Assembly (NCBI RefSeq): GCF_014873145.1
Contig: NZ_JADBEK010000001.1
Span: 13,029,169-13,093,168 of the forward strand
Direction of reading: 5' to 3'
DNA: 64,000 bases
Origin: Nonomuraea angiospora
GTDB taxonomy: Bacteria; Actinomycetota; Actinomycetes; Streptosporangiales; Streptosporangiaceae
The notes beneath the pieces are model-generated. The model saw nothing but the letters and a program-made list of their open reading frames with translations, did not search any database and was not told the origin of the DNA. The translations under genes were made by a program, and so were the position numbers. Below, in pieces: positions 18,917 through 27,735 of the stretch (positions are counted from its first letter, which is position 1; every line of letters begins with the position of its first letter).

Positions 18917-19222
18917 TCAGCAGGTGTCGGCCCCGTCGAAGGTGCGGACACCCCTGGCGACCTTGGAGGAGATGGTTTCGCCGGGCCGGACGGTGTAGCA
19001 CTCGCCGTCGGTGCCGCGCGCCCACACGATGTTCAGCCGGAGAGTCCGGCCGCAGTCGTTGCGTGCGTATCCGGTCTTGGTGATCCTGCCCGTGGTTTGC
19101 CAGACGGTCACGCATGTGGGCGCGTTGCCCGCTGGGGCCGCGGCCTGGGCCGGGAGGGCGGGAGCGAGAACGCACCACGTGAGGGTGAAGGCGGTGAGAG
19201 CTGCCTTGGCGGATTCGCGCAC
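18917..19222 (-). CDS. Secreted tendamistat-fold (alpha-amylase-inhibitor family) protein lacking the WRY triad
   Basis: The 101-residue precursor uses GTG 19222, nine bases after AAGGGA; a GTG at 19243 would add seven residues. A Sec signal peptide (ALTAFTLTWCVLAPALPAQA) precedes a mature domain of about 70 residues with four cysteines. From the first APTCVTVWQ, the spacing is C-x19-C-x17-C-x25-C; tendamistat has C-x15-C-x17-C-x27-C with the similar CVTLYQ and CYAVAPG segments (here CYTVRPG). The loop that holds the inhibitory Trp-Arg-Tyr in tendamistat is here longer and lacks WRY. The fold assignment is good. Amylase inhibition is doubtful and the target unknown. Confidence 0.7.
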   Translation of the reverse strand: MRESAKAALTAFTLTWCVLAPALPAQAAAPAGNAPTCVTVWQTTGRITKTGYARNDCGRTLRLNIVWARGTDGECYTVRPGETISSKVARGVRTFDGADTC

Positions 19223-19310
19223 AGGTGTTGGTCCCTTCTGCACGTTGCATCTGCAAACGGGGTGGGTGGGTTGCCTCAGCAGCCGTCAAGAAGGTGACGC
19301 TGAGTATTCG

Positions 19311-19339
19311 ATCATATACGCATTGCTCGGTCCGGTCGA
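19311..19339 (-). promoter_or_regulatory. Promoter of the tendamistat-fold gene
   Basis: Minus strand TCGACC (19339-19334), a 17-base spacer and TATGAT (19316-19311) lie about 90 bases ahead of the start codon. The -10 is close to consensus, and the surrounding patch is AT-rich for this genome. Confidence 0.45.
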
Positions 19340-19498
19340 CCTCGTGGGTCCTGACGACACGCTGGTGACCGCCGCGCCACGTGTTTGGCACCGGGACAGG
19401 AGCCCCTTCGGCAGGCCGTCACCCAGGGCGATCACTCTGGCGATCGTCGCCAGGACCTGCCGGTTCCGGGCACTGTCCCGAGGGCGCGGGGAGGTTCT

Positions 19499-20674
19499 TC
19501 AGCGGGGCCTGGTGAGCGACCACAAAGATGCGGCCATGAGGAGGGCGGTCAGCCCGCCGCAGATCATCGCCGTCGAGACCGAGAAAGCGTCCACCACCTG
19601 GCCCCCGGCCAGCGCCCCGAGGGCGAAGGTCGCCTGGAAGGACGAGGTGAAGACGACCGTGGCGGCCTCCGGCGTCCCGGGGGCGGCGTTCATGAACCAG
19701 GTCTGGGAGCAGACCGGGACGCCCCCGTAGGCCAGCCCCCACACCACCACCAGCACGACGGCGCCGGCGGTGGAGGTGCCGGTCGCGGGCAGCAGGAGCG
19801 TGGCGAGGGCGATCAGGCCGCCGCAGGCCAGGAAGGCCGCTCGTGGGGCGGTCGCGATCGCCTTGCTCGCCAGGAAGTTCCCGGCCGTCCCGGCGATGCC
19901 GTAGGCCAGGAGGGTGGCGCTGACGGCGGCCGGGTCGAGGTGGGTGACGTGCTGGAGGAAGGGGGTGACGTAGGTGTAGGTGCCGAAGTGCGCCAGGACG
20001 ATGAGGAACGTGGCCAGCAGGGCGATCCTGGTTCCCCGTCCGCGCAGGAGGCCGAGCAGGACGCGCCCGCTGGTGACCTCGCGGGCGGGGAGCGGCGGCA
20101 GGAGCACCAGCAGGGCGATCAGTACGAGGACCGACAGCGCGGTCAGGACGAGGAAGGCGGTTCGCCAGCCGGCGAGGTGGCCGATGAAGGTGCCGGCCGG
20201 CACGCCGAGCACCGAGCCCAGGGGGACGGCGGAGAAGATCAGCGCGGTGGCGGTGCCGACCGAGCGCGGCGGCACGAGGCGGGCGGACAGCCCCGCGCCG
20301 ATCGACCAGAAGCCGCCGATGGTGAGGCCGACCAGCACCCTGGAGACCAGCATGAGCCAGTACGAGGTCGCCACCGCCGCCAGGACGTCGGCGAGCGCGA
20401 GCACCGCCATGAGCGCGCACAGCATCACCCGGCGGTCCAGGCGGGCGGTGGCGAGCGTAACGACAGGTGCGGCGACGGCGGCGACGATGCCGGGCAGGGT
20501 CATGGTCAGCCCGGTGGTGCCATCGGAGATGCCGAAATCGGCGCCGATGTCGGTCAGCAGGCCGATGGGCAGGATCTCGCTCGTGACGATGGCGAAGATG
20601 CCCAGCGTGAGCGAGGTGACCGCCAGCCAGCTGACGAGCGGTGAGCGCGGCCGGGCGTGGGTGATCGTGGACAT
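19499..20674 (-). CDS. MFS efflux transporter, DHA1 family (AraJ/Cmx-like)
   Basis: The 391-residue protein starts at the ATG at 20674 (MSTITHARPRS) and has twelve predicted transmembrane segments. The loop 2-3 motif is ARLDRRVML and the motif-C region reads SAVPLGSVLGVPAGTFIG, as in arabinose-efflux and chloramphenicol-efflux relatives. It would export a small molecule using the proton gradient; the substrate is unknown. The start is flanked by an inverted repeat (20675-20710), possibly an operator. No regulator gene is adjacent. Confidence 0.88.
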   Translation of the reverse strand: MSTITHARPRSPLVSWLAVTSLTLGIFAIVTSEILPIGLLTDIGADFGISDGTTGLTMTLPGIVAAVAAPVVTLATARLDRRVMLCALMAVLALADVLAAVATSYWLMLVSRVLVGLTIGGFWSIGAGLSARLVPPRSVGTATALIFSAVPLGSVLGVPAGTFIGHLAGWRTAFLVLTALSVLVLIALLVLLPPLPAREVTSGRVLLGLLRGRGTRIALLATFLIVLAHFGTYTYVTPFLQHVTHLDPAAVSATLLAYGIAGTAGNFLASKAIATAPRAAFLACGGLIALATLLLPATGTSTAGAVVLVVVWGLAYGGVPVCSQTWFMNAAPGTPEAATVVFTSSFQATFALGALAGGQVVDAFSVSTAMICGGLTALLMAASLWSLTRPR

Positions 20675-20710
20675 GGTTCCGTTCAGGTTGGGACTGATGG
20701 GTACGGAACC
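20675..20710. promoter_or_regulatory. Inverted repeat immediately upstream of the MFS gene
   Basis: GGTTCCGT (20675-20682) and ACGGAACC (20703-20710) are perfect 8-base inverted arms 20 bases apart, abutting the start codon. This could be an operator or an mRNA leader hairpin. The rest of the 320-base gap 20675-20994 has no recognisable gene. Confidence 0.4.
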
Positions 20711-20994
20711 AGCCAAGCAATGGTGGTAGGGCGGATACCGGCAGGTTTCAGACCACACCATGCCGTGACGACATCAGCGCCACGTGCCGACTTCATCCGA
20801 TCGCCACTTCAGCAGCGCGGCACCGGCGAGGCCGGTGAGGATGAGCACGCGGGGGGACGTGTGGCGAGAGCGTCGCCGATCGCACTTCAACCTTCCTGAC
20901 GGCGCGACACGCACGGTCAAGGCGGGCACTCCTCCGGTATGGACCGCACGCATTGCCGCCGGCGACGGCGCACCCGCGAGATCGCCATCTGGCG

Positions 20995-21336
20995 TCAGCC
21001 CGGGCCGCCGCCGAAGCTGATCTCATTGCCGTCCGTGTCCCGGTAGGTCACCTTGGTCGCGCCATCGTCGTACCTCTCGCGCTTCGCGGGCTCGATGCCT
21101 CGCCGCGCGATCTCGGCGACCCGTCCGTCGAGGTCGTCGACGAACGACAACACCAGCGCGTTCCCCGCCCGTTGCGGATCTTGCACGATGTAGACGTACC
21201 GGTGCTCGGCCACCTCCCACACGGCCTCGATGTCGTTCGGCAGGAACGACGGCGGCCCACCGAAGAACTGCTCGTACCACGGCAGCGCCGCGGCATAGTC
21301 GGTGACGGGTACGCCTGCGAACAGGTCCAGTGTCAT
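20995..21336 (-). CDS. VOC (glyoxalase/bleomycin-resistance) superfamily protein
   Basis: The 113-residue protein starts at the ATG at 21336 (MTLDLFAGVPVTDYAAALPWYEQFFG). It has the two beta-alpha-beta-beta-beta halves of the VOC fold: an N-terminal half with FFGGPPSFLPNDIEAVWE, and a C-terminal half ending TYRDTDGNEISFGG. The C-terminal Glu (NEISF) is a standard metal ligand. It may bind a small metabolite or act on one. The P450 is 118 bases upstream on the same strand. Confidence 0.85.
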   Translation of the reverse strand: MTLDLFAGVPVTDYAAALPWYEQFFGGPPSFLPNDIEAVWEVAEHRYVYIVQDPQRAGNALVLSFVDDLDGRVAEIARRGIEPAKRERYDDGATKVTYRDTDGNEISFGGGPG

Positions 21337-21454
21337 GTCGTCGTCCCTACGTCGTCGATGTGTCGCCGATACTGACCTCGGCAGCGTCGGAAACTCATCG
21401 TCGTCCGCCTCGCGATGACCCGCCATTGCCCACCAAGCTCATGACCGGGTCCGT

Positions 21455-22666
21455 CTAGCGGAGGAGCACTGGCAGCGTCGTGGGCCCCTCGGTGATGAGT
21501 GACGAGGTGTACGGGAGCTCGCCGGGCTCGACCGCCAACCGGAGATCGGGGAACCGGCCGAACAACGACGCCAGCGCGATGCGTGCCTCGAGCCTGGCCA
21601 GCGGCGCCCCCAGGCAGAAGTGCGGACCACGGCCGAATCCGAGGTGCGCGTCCGGCTCCCGTACCGCGTCGAACCGCTGCGCCTCCCCGCCGAACCTGGC
21701 CCTGTCCGTCCCGGTGCTGGAGATGCCGATCATGATGGGCTGGCCCGCCCCGACTGTCACCCCGCCGAGCCGCACGTCCCGCAGCGGATATCGGAACATG
21801 ACGCTGACCACGGAGTTCCTGCTGCGAAGCGCCTCCTCCACCACCTGCTCCCAGGCGTTCTTGGCGCGCGCGAAGACCAGCTGCTCCGGGTCTGAGCACA
21901 GCGCGACGACCGTGTTGGCGATCAGGTGGACCGTGGTCTCGTGACCGGCGATGAGCACCAGCCACAGGATCCACATCATCTCGCTGTCGGACAGGCGGTC
22001 GCCGTCGTCCTCCTGCGCACGTATCAGCCCCGTGGTGAGGTCGTCGCCCGAGTCGTCACGCTTGCGCTCGATGAAGGCGGCCAGATACCCGAGCAACCCG
22101 GCGTTGGCGGCGAGCATCTCCTCCGGCGAGGTGGTGTGCTGCAGCAGAGTGTGGCTCCAGTCGCGGATCTGCTGCTGCTCGCCCTGCGGCACCCCGAACA
22201 GCTCGCATATCACCATGACCGGCAGCGGCTCGGTGAAGAGGCGCACGAGGTCCACCGCGCCGCTCTGGCCGGCCATCCGGTCCAGCAGTCCGTCGGTGAT
22301 TCGCTGGATGCGCGGGGCCAGTCCTTGTACGCGGGCGGGGGTGAAGGCCCGGTTGATGAGTCCCCGCAGTCTCCGGTGGTCCGCGCCGTCCTGGATCAGC
22401 AGGTGCTCTCCCTCGATGAGCTGGCGCAGCGGCCAGTCGGCCGGGATGGTGCCGTCGTTCAGCGCCGTGAAGTTCGCCGGGTTCTTGGCGAACAGCGTGT
22501 CGTCGTTCGTCAGGACCTCGTTGACCAGTTCGTACGAGGTCACGAGCCAGGCGGGCACCTGGCCCGGCAGCTCGACGCGCAAGATCGGCCCGTCCTGGTC
22601 GTGGTAACGGCGGATGGTCGCGGACGTCCGTTCCGACGGCACGGGGATCTGGAGAGGAGTGGCCAT
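21455..22666 (-). CDS. Cytochrome P450
   Basis: The 403-residue protein has the soluble bacterial P450 hallmarks: I-helix LIAGHETTVHL, K-helix EEALRS (ExxR), and the haem loop [18 protein letters not shown] with Cys351. It starts at the ATG at 22666 behind GGGGAA. It resembles class I P450s of actinomycete secondary metabolism or xenobiotic breakdown (CYP105/107-like), which need a ferredoxin; none is adjacent. The substrate is unknown. The upstream gap is 407 bases to the divergent hydrolase and contains the 40-bp palindrome. Confidence 0.95.
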   Translation of the reverse strand: MATPLQIPVPSERTSATIRRYHDQDGPILRVELPGQVPAWLVTSYELVNEVLTNDDTLFAKNPANFTALNDGTIPADWPLRQLIEGEHLLIQDGADHRRLRGLINRAFTPARVQGLAPRIQRITDGLLDRMAGQSGAVDLVRLFTEPLPVMVICELFGVPQGEQQQIRDWSHTLLQHTTSPEEMLAANAGLLGYLAAFIERKRDDSGDDLTTGLIRAQEDDGDRLSDSEMMWILWLVLIAGHETTVHLIANTVVALCSDPEQLVFARAKNAWEQVVEEALRSRNSVVSVMFRYPLRDVRLGGVTVGAGQPIMIGISSTGTDRARFGGEAQRFDAVREPDAHLGFGRGPHFCLGAPLARLEARIALASLFGRFPDLRLAVEPGELPYTSSLITEGPTTLPVLLR

Positions 22667-23002
22667 GGAAATTCCCCACTATGGGATGAATGTCCCCCTC
22701 ACTTTCCGCGCTGGGTTTGACCGGGCCAAGTCGTGAACGTTGTCACTGCAGAGCCCTCAACCTCTGCCGCTTCCGCCATTGCGGAACGTGAAAGTCTGCT
22801 CGGAAGTCCGTGGCGGACCTGCCCAGGGCCGCGCTGGGCGGCATGCCGCGGAGCCGTTCGAAGGGGAAGCCGCCGGCGGCGATGGTCATCCGCCACTCCG
22901 CGAGATAGCGCAGGGGCTGCTGCCCGACCAGGTCAGGGCGGCCGCCGCCGCGGGAGCCTGGGGCCGCTGAGCCGAGGTCCGGCGTGCCCCGGGCCTTCCT
23001 GT

Positions 23003-23042
23003 ACGATAACGCGAGACGATACGTTTCGTCTCGCATTATCGT
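23003..23042. promoter_or_regulatory. 40-bp near-perfect palindrome, TetR-type operator
   Basis: The two 20-base halves match with three mismatched pairs. The core CGAGACGATACGTTTCGTCT has the look of TetR-family operators (GANACGnTnCGTnTC style). It lies 32 bases before the ATG of the alpha/beta hydrolase and overlaps a TACGAT box, so a bound repressor would block transcription. No TetR gene is next to it; the nearest in the window is at 25781-26413. The rest of 22667-23002 has no convincing gene. Confidence 0.7.
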
Positions 23043-23073
23043 CGGTTCGAACCCCACCCATGAGGAGTGAGCC

Positions 23074-23979
23074 ATGGCCCGAGTGACCGGCCCGCAGACC
23101 GGTGGATTTCGCCACGCTGAGACCTTCGTCGAGGTCGCGGCCGGTTATCGGCTCTGGGTGGAGATGACCGGCGATCCGGAGCGTCCCGCCCTGTTACTGG
23201 TGATGGGAGCCAACGCGAGCGGGCTGACCTGGCCAGACGAGTTGGTCGAGCTGCTGTCCCGCGACCACTTCGTCGTCCGCTACGACCACCGTGACACCGG
23301 ACGCTCCACCCATGCCTTCCATGAGCGTCCCTACCCGATCCGGGCGCTGGCCGACGACGCGATCGCGGTCCTCGACGCGCTGCGGATCGCACGTGCTCAC
23401 GTGGTCGGGATGTCGATGGGCGGCACCCTGGTCCAGTTGCTCCTCCTCGACCACGCGGACCGCCTGATGAGCGCCACGATCTTCGGCTCCACGCTGATCG
23501 GCGGGGCGGCCCCCGACCCCGGCATCTCCGACGACGACCTGCCCGGGCCCGATCCCCGGCTGCTCGCTCTGTGGGCGGAGCTCGGACAAGGACGCGACCC
23601 GGAGGCGGAGCTGCGGTGGCGCGTCGAGCACTGGAGGGTCCTCAACGGCGACGTCCTGCCCTTCGCCGCCGAGGAGTTCGCCGATCTCGAACGCCGGATC
23701 GCCGCCCACAGCGGCACCTGGCGCAGCTCCGCCGCCCATGCCCTGGCCGACCAGTCGGGCCTGGAGCGCGGGGCCGAACTCGCGAACGTCTCGGTGCCCA
23801 CCCTGGTGATCGACGCGCCGGAGGATCCCGTCACCCCGCCGCCGCACGCCGCCCGGCTGGCGCGCGCCATCCCCGGCGCCGCTCTCGTCACAGTGCCCGG
23901 TCTCGGCCATGCGCTGCCCCGCGCGGTCGTGCCGTCCCTCGCGGCAACGATCACCACCCACACCGGTGGGCGGCCCTGA
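23074..23979 (+). CDS. Alpha/beta-fold hydrolase
   Basis: The 301-residue protein starts at the ATG at 23074 after GAGGAG. The nucleophile elbow is GMSMGG, the acid is in VIDAPEDPVTPP, and the catalytic His is in VPGLGHALP; all three are in order. The oxyanion region LLVMGANASGLTWP is normal. The closest type is the Pip/aromatic-polyketide-methylesterase-like group (RdmC-like) of single-domain esterases. It is probably repressed through the palindrome at 23003-23042. Confidence 0.9.
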   Translation: MARVTGPQTGGFRHAETFVEVAAGYRLWVEMTGDPERPALLLVMGANASGLTWPDELVELLSRDHFVVRYDHRDTGRSTHAFHERPYPIRALADDAIAVLDALRIARAHVVGMSMGGTLVQLLLLDHADRLMSATIFGSTLIGGAAPDPGISDDDLPGPDPRLLALWAELGQGRDPEAELRWRVEHWRVLNGDVLPFAAEEFADLERRIAAHSGTWRSSAAHALADQSGLERGAELANVSVPTLVIDAPEDPVTPPPHAARLARAIPGAALVTVPGLGHALPRAVVPSLAATITTHTGGRP

Positions 23980-24011
23980 CACAAGAGAGCCGTTCACCGG
24001 CGTCGGCGGGT

Positions 24012-24213
24012 TCAGGCGGCGTAGTCGGCCAGGGCGGCCTCCAGCAGATCGAACGCCTGGGTGGCTTCGGCGCCGATAGTGCGGGCGATCTCGTCGTTGG
24101 AGTGTCCGGCCAGGGTGAGGTCCTGGATGCGCCGGGCGGCGATCCTGCCCTCCGACCGTGCCGTCCGCGGGCGACGCGAGCCCCGTGTCGCCCGCGACGT
24201 CCCCCGCCGCCGC
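24012..24213 (-). pseudogene. Headless HTH-like remnant
   Basis: An open frame without any start codon ends IQDLTLAGHSNDEIARTIG and then LLEAALADYAA. The segment AGHSNDEIARTIG looks like a helix-turn-helix. With no start and only about 45 protein-like residues, this is probably the tail of a lost regulator. The family is not certain. Confidence 0.3.
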
Positions 24214-24277
24214 GGCTACTGACCCGCGTCGGCACCTCACGCCTCCGTCCCGGCCCTGACCCGACAGGGAGACCTTC

Positions 24278-24667
24278 TTGCAGATCATCGCGTCCGCCGT
24301 CTCGCTCACGATCGACGACGTCGCCGCCTCACAGGCGTTCTTCACCACTCACCTGGGCTACACCGTTCGGGCCGCCGCCGACGGCTTCGCCTCCCTCACC
24401 CGCCCCGACGCGATGGACGTCGTCCTACTCGCCCGCGGCATCGAGGTCCTGCCGCCCGAGCAGCGCGACCAGCACGCCACCGGGCTGATCCTGGCCCTCA
24501 CCGTCGCCACCGGGCTGCAGGACGAGGAGAAGCGGCTGCGCGACGCCGGAGTCGAGATCGCCATGCCACTGCGCGAAGAGCCTTGAGGTGAACGCCTGTT
24601 CCAGATCACTGACCCGAACGGCGTGATCATCCAGTTCGTCGAATGGGCCATGCCCGACAACGGCTGA
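24278..24667 (+). pseudogene. VOC-family gene interrupted by one in-frame TGA
   Basis: From a TTG at 24278 (GGGAG six bases upstream) the frame encodes a VOC protein, IDDVAASQAFFTTHLGYTV, up to LREEP. It meets TGA at 24584-24586, and the same frame continues GERLFQITDPNGVIIQFVEW to the natural stop at 24665-24667. Relatives have Trp at the TGA position (EPWGxRxFxxxDPxGxxIxFVEW), so TGG to TGA is the simplest event. The truncated product lacks the last beta strands and the metal-ligand Glu. A sequencing error is possible. Confidence 0.8.
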
Positions 24668-24792
24668 GGACGCCGTCGCCAGGCGGCGCGTCCCCTGCTC
24701 GGCCGCCCGGCCCGTGTCGCGCTGCACGGGCTCGGCCTGCCCGGGCTCGACCGGAGCCGTCCGCTCAGGCGGGTAGTACCGAGGCAACGCAC

Positions 24793-25386
24793 CTAAGATG
24801 ATCGTCGCCGGAAGTAGTGCACGGTCAGGACGCCGAGCAGCGGGCCCCAGGCGGCCAGCGGCGCGTAGGTGACCCAGAAGGCGACGGTCTGCCAGCCGTG
24901 CACGATCAACCCCCCAGGGCTCCCGTTGATCATCCGGCCGAAGGCGAACATGACCAGTGCGTACGGGAAGACCAGCAGCACCGCCGCACCCAGGCCGGCG
25001 GGGACGACGGCCGCCAGGACCGGCACCCGGCGGCCGCCCAGCCCGGGGATCCAGCGCGGCCACACCTCACCCCACCGGGCGACCAGTCCGACGGTGAGGA
25101 ACGCCGCCGCCTCGCTGACCACGCTGAGCGTGACGATGTACCACCACCCGGCGTCGATCAACATCGGCCCGTGGCCGGGCGGGGGCGCCGCGCCGTACTC
25201 CAGCAGCGGCGCGCCGAAGATGAAGGCCGCGATCCGCCAGATGCCGGAGGGCAGCGGGGCCAGGGTGGTGGCGTAGGCGGCCCACACGGCCCAGCGGGGC
25301 ACGCCCGCCGCCGTCCGGCCGTGCAGCTTCGCCAGGATGACCGGAAGCCGTCCGGTCCGTGGGGTTTCGCCGAGGGTGGTGGTCAT
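24793..25386 (-). CDS. Multipass membrane protein, unknown function
   Basis: The 197-residue protein starts at the ATG at 25386 (MTTTLGETPRTGRL) behind GGAGGC; longer starts lack a ribosome site. About four or five hydrophobic segments are visible, including AVWAAYATTLAPLPSGIWRI, WYIVTLSVVSEAAAFLTVGL, VPVLAAVVPAGLGAAVLLVF and TYAPLAAWGPLLGVLTV. Conserved-looking Trp and Arg residues line the loops. I do not recognise the family. The 394-base gap on its upstream side (25387-25780) has no clear gene. Confidence 0.7.
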   Translation of the reverse strand: MTTTLGETPRTGRLPVILAKLHGRTAAGVPRWAVWAAYATTLAPLPSGIWRIAAFIFGAPLLEYGAAPPPGHGPMLIDAGWWYIVTLSVVSEAAAFLTVGLVARWGEVWPRWIPGLGGRRVPVLAAVVPAGLGAAVLLVFPYALVMFAFGRMINGSPGGLIVHGWQTVAFWVTYAPLAAWGPLLGVLTVHYFRRRSS

Positions 25387-25780
25387 GCGGGGGCCTCCGG
25401 TCGGGCAGGTGGTGTTCGCTTGGCGCGTTCCGATGCTCGCGGGCGCGGCGTCCGTGAGCATCCCCCGCGTGGGGGACCCGCGTGAGGCAGGGCAGCTGTG
25501 CCGGACAGCGCGTACGAGGAGAGGACCTTAGGTGTCCAGGCGTCCATGCGTCCCAAGGCCCGCCGTCGTCACGGACTACGGTGACACCAGGCCTGGCGGC
25601 CTTCGGCCGGATCCGCGCCGGAGCCGGAGCCGTGACCGCCGGACGTGGGCCGTGGTGGAGCTCGGCCTGCCCACACTGTCGCAAGTCTGGCACCGGGCCG
25701 CGCTCACCCAGGGGCAGATGAGACCGGCCTGGTCCGGAACGTCCGGCCCGTCCTGGGTGAGGCCGCGATCAGCGTGAGGT

Positions 25781-26413
25781 TCAGTGTCCGATCTGCCGCG
25801 AAGCCGGGGACGAGTCGAGGATGTGGTGCGACCGGTTGGAAGGGGGCGGGAGCTCGTCGTCCGACGGCCGCAGGCTGGACAGCAGCAGCGCCAGGTAGCG
25901 CCGGAGATCGCCGCATTCGGGGTCGCCGGAATGCATGGTGGCCAGCGCCATCACCAGGATGGCGGCCAGGTCGCGGACGATCAGGTCGCGGCGTATCGTG
26001 CCCTGCCGCTGGGCCCTGGCCAGCACGACGCCCAGCGGCCCCATGAACCGTACGGCGATGTCGACGGTGAACGCCCCCGACATGCGCGCCGCCCGCAGCA
26101 GCGCGCGGTGCGCCGCGAGAGTCTCGACCGAGGCGGTCAGCGCCTCGGTCAGCGCCCGTCCGGCGTCGTCGGCGTCGCGGGCGGCCAGGACCAGCGGCTC
26201 GACCTCTTCGGCGAAGTAGGTCTGGAAGGCCGCCCTGATCACGCCGTCGCGGTCGCCGAACCTGCGGTAGACGGTGGCGCTGCCGATGCCGGCGTGCCGG
26301 GCGATCTCCTCGAGTGACACGTCCGGGCCGTGCTCGCGCAGACTCGCGATGGCGGCCCGGACGATCTTGTCCGCGTTACGCAGCGCGTCGGCTCGCTGTC
26401 GCTGCTCGTGCAC
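25781..26413 (-). CDS. TetR family transcriptional regulator
   Basis: The 210-residue protein starts at a GTG at 26413 and carries the TetR N-terminal HTH (IVRAAIASLREHGPDVSLEEIARHAGIGSATVYRRFGDRDGVIRAA, residues about 17-62). Its ligand-binding C-terminal domain is of the SCO1402-like/TetR_C_33 kind. It follows the P450 gene by 32 bases on the same strand, so it is probably co-transcribed and represses that P450. It may also recognise the 40-bp palindrome 2.7 kb away, which is unproven. Confidence 0.92.
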   Translation of the reverse strand: MHEQRQRADALRNADKIVRAAIASLREHGPDVSLEEIARHAGIGSATVYRRFGDRDGVIRAAFQTYFAEEVEPLVLAARDADDAGRALTEALTASVETLAAHRALLRAARMSGAFTVDIAVRFMGPLGVVLARAQRQGTIRRDLIVRDLAAILVMALATMHSGDPECGDLRRYLALLLSSLRPSDDELPPPSNRSHHILDSSPASRQIGH

Positions 26414-26445
26414 ACGTGAACGCTAGCAGCCGACGCGCCCCGGGC

Positions 26446-27642
26446 TCACCAGGCGACTTCGAAGCTGGTCAGTCCGAAGACGATGTGGAAGGAGCGGAAC
26501 TCGGCGGGGGTGCCGCTCTCGCGCAGGCCGGGGAAGCGCTCGAACAGGGCGGGGAAGGCGATGCGCAGCTCCATCCTGGCCAGCGGCGCGCCCAGGCAGT
26601 GGTGCACGCCGTGGCCGAAGGCGACGTGGCCCATCTCGCCGCGGGTGATGTCGAGCCTGTCGGGGTCGGCGATGTAGGCCGGGTCACGGTTGGCCGAGGG
26701 CAGCGACAGCATCACCAGATCGCCCGCCGGGATGTGCTGTCCCGCGATCTCCACGTCGGTGGTGGTCACCTTGGCCACGCCCGAGTGCACGATGCTGAGC
26801 CAGCGCAGCAGCTCCTCCACCGTGGCGCCGATCCGCTCGGGCTCCTTCATGAGCAGTTCGAGCTGGTCGGGGTGGCGCAGCAGGGCCAGGGTGCCGAGCC
26901 CGAGCATGTTGGAGGTCGTCTCGTGGCCGGCCAGGAGCAGCAGGCTGGAGATGCCGGCGAGCTCGTCGTGCGACAGGTCGTCGCCGTGCTCGCGCACCAG
27001 CATGCCGAGCATGTCCTCGCCCGGCTCGGCCTTGGCCCGGGCGACCAGCTCGGACATGTAGGCGCGCGACTCCAGCGAGGCCGCCGTGCGCTCCTCGGCG
27101 GACCTGGAGATGTCGAGCAGCGCGTTGGTACGCCGCTGGAAGTCTTCGCGGTGCTCGTACGGGACGCCGAGCAGCTCGCAGATCACCAGCGAGGGGATGG
27201 GCAGCGCGAAGGTCTTGATCAGGTCGACCGGCGAGCCCGCGCGCTCCATCGCGTCGAGGTGGTCGTTGACGATGTCGTGGATGCGGGGCTCCAGCCGGCG
27301 CATGCGGCGCATGGTGAACTCCGGCGTCAGCATCTTGCGCAGCCGGGTGTGCTCGGGCGGGTCGAACAGCAGCAGGTTGCCCGCTTGCATCTTCGCGACC
27401 TGCTCGGGGGTCAGGCCCTGCGTGCCGGGGGCCGGGAGGTGCGGCGGGCGTCTGTTGCTGAACCGCTCGGCGTCTCCGAGGATCTCCTTGACGTCGGCGA
27501 AGCGGGTGACGAGCCAGGCTTCGAGCCCGAACGGCGTGGGCACCCGCTCGATGCCCACGCCGTCGCGCAGTTTCGCGAGCTCGGGAACGGGGTCGAACGC
27601 GGTGCGCCGCATATGCAGGGGCAAAGTCACAGGATCGCTCAT
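26446..27642 (-). CDS. Cytochrome P450 (CYP105-like)
   Basis: The 398-residue protein starts at the ATG at 27642 behind AGGAG. It has I-helix [14 protein letters not shown]-helix EELLRW and haem loop [18 protein letters not shown] with Cys349. The [16 protein letters not shown] segment is typical of soluble actinomycete P450s. It needs external ferredoxin and reductase, not encoded nearby. The TetR gene lies just downstream. An imperfect dyad TGAT...ATCA around 27687-27702 could be that regulator's operator. Confidence 0.95.
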   Translation of the reverse strand: MSDPVTLPLHMRRTAFDPVPELAKLRDGVGIERVPTPFGLEAWLVTRFADVKEILGDAERFSNRRPPHLPAPGTQGLTPEQVAKMQAGNLLLFDPPEHTRLRKMLTPEFTMRRMRRLEPRIHDIVNDHLDAMERAGSPVDLIKTFALPIPSLVICELLGVPYEHREDFQRRTNALLDISRSAEERTAASLESRAYMSELVARAKAEPGEDMLGMLVREHGDDLSHDELAGISSLLLLAGHETTSNMLGLGTLALLRHPDQLELLMKEPERIGATVEELLRWLSIVHSGVAKVTTTDVEIAGQHIPAGDLVMLSLPSANRDPAYIADPDRLDITRGEMGHVAFGHGVHHCLGAPLARMELRIAFPALFERFPGLRESGTPAEFRSFHIVFGLTSFEVAW

Positions 27643-27735
27643 GTCATCTCCTGGAGAGGCCGATGTTCCGGAAACGCCCTTCGAAAATGATAGTAGTCCA
27701 TCACTTGGCGGGGCGAGCGGCGATCATCCACCCTC

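Noticed and set aside
23043..23058. Possible tRNA gene because of GGTTCGAACC.
   Set aside because: No acceptor, D or anticodon arms can be built around it; the T-stem itself has a mismatch.
22743..23075. Minus-strand frame of 110 codons reading through the palindrome (contains VGFEPT).
   Set aside because: Its N-terminus is a translation of the palindrome and the T-arm-like sequence, there is no ribosome site, and no family is recognisable.
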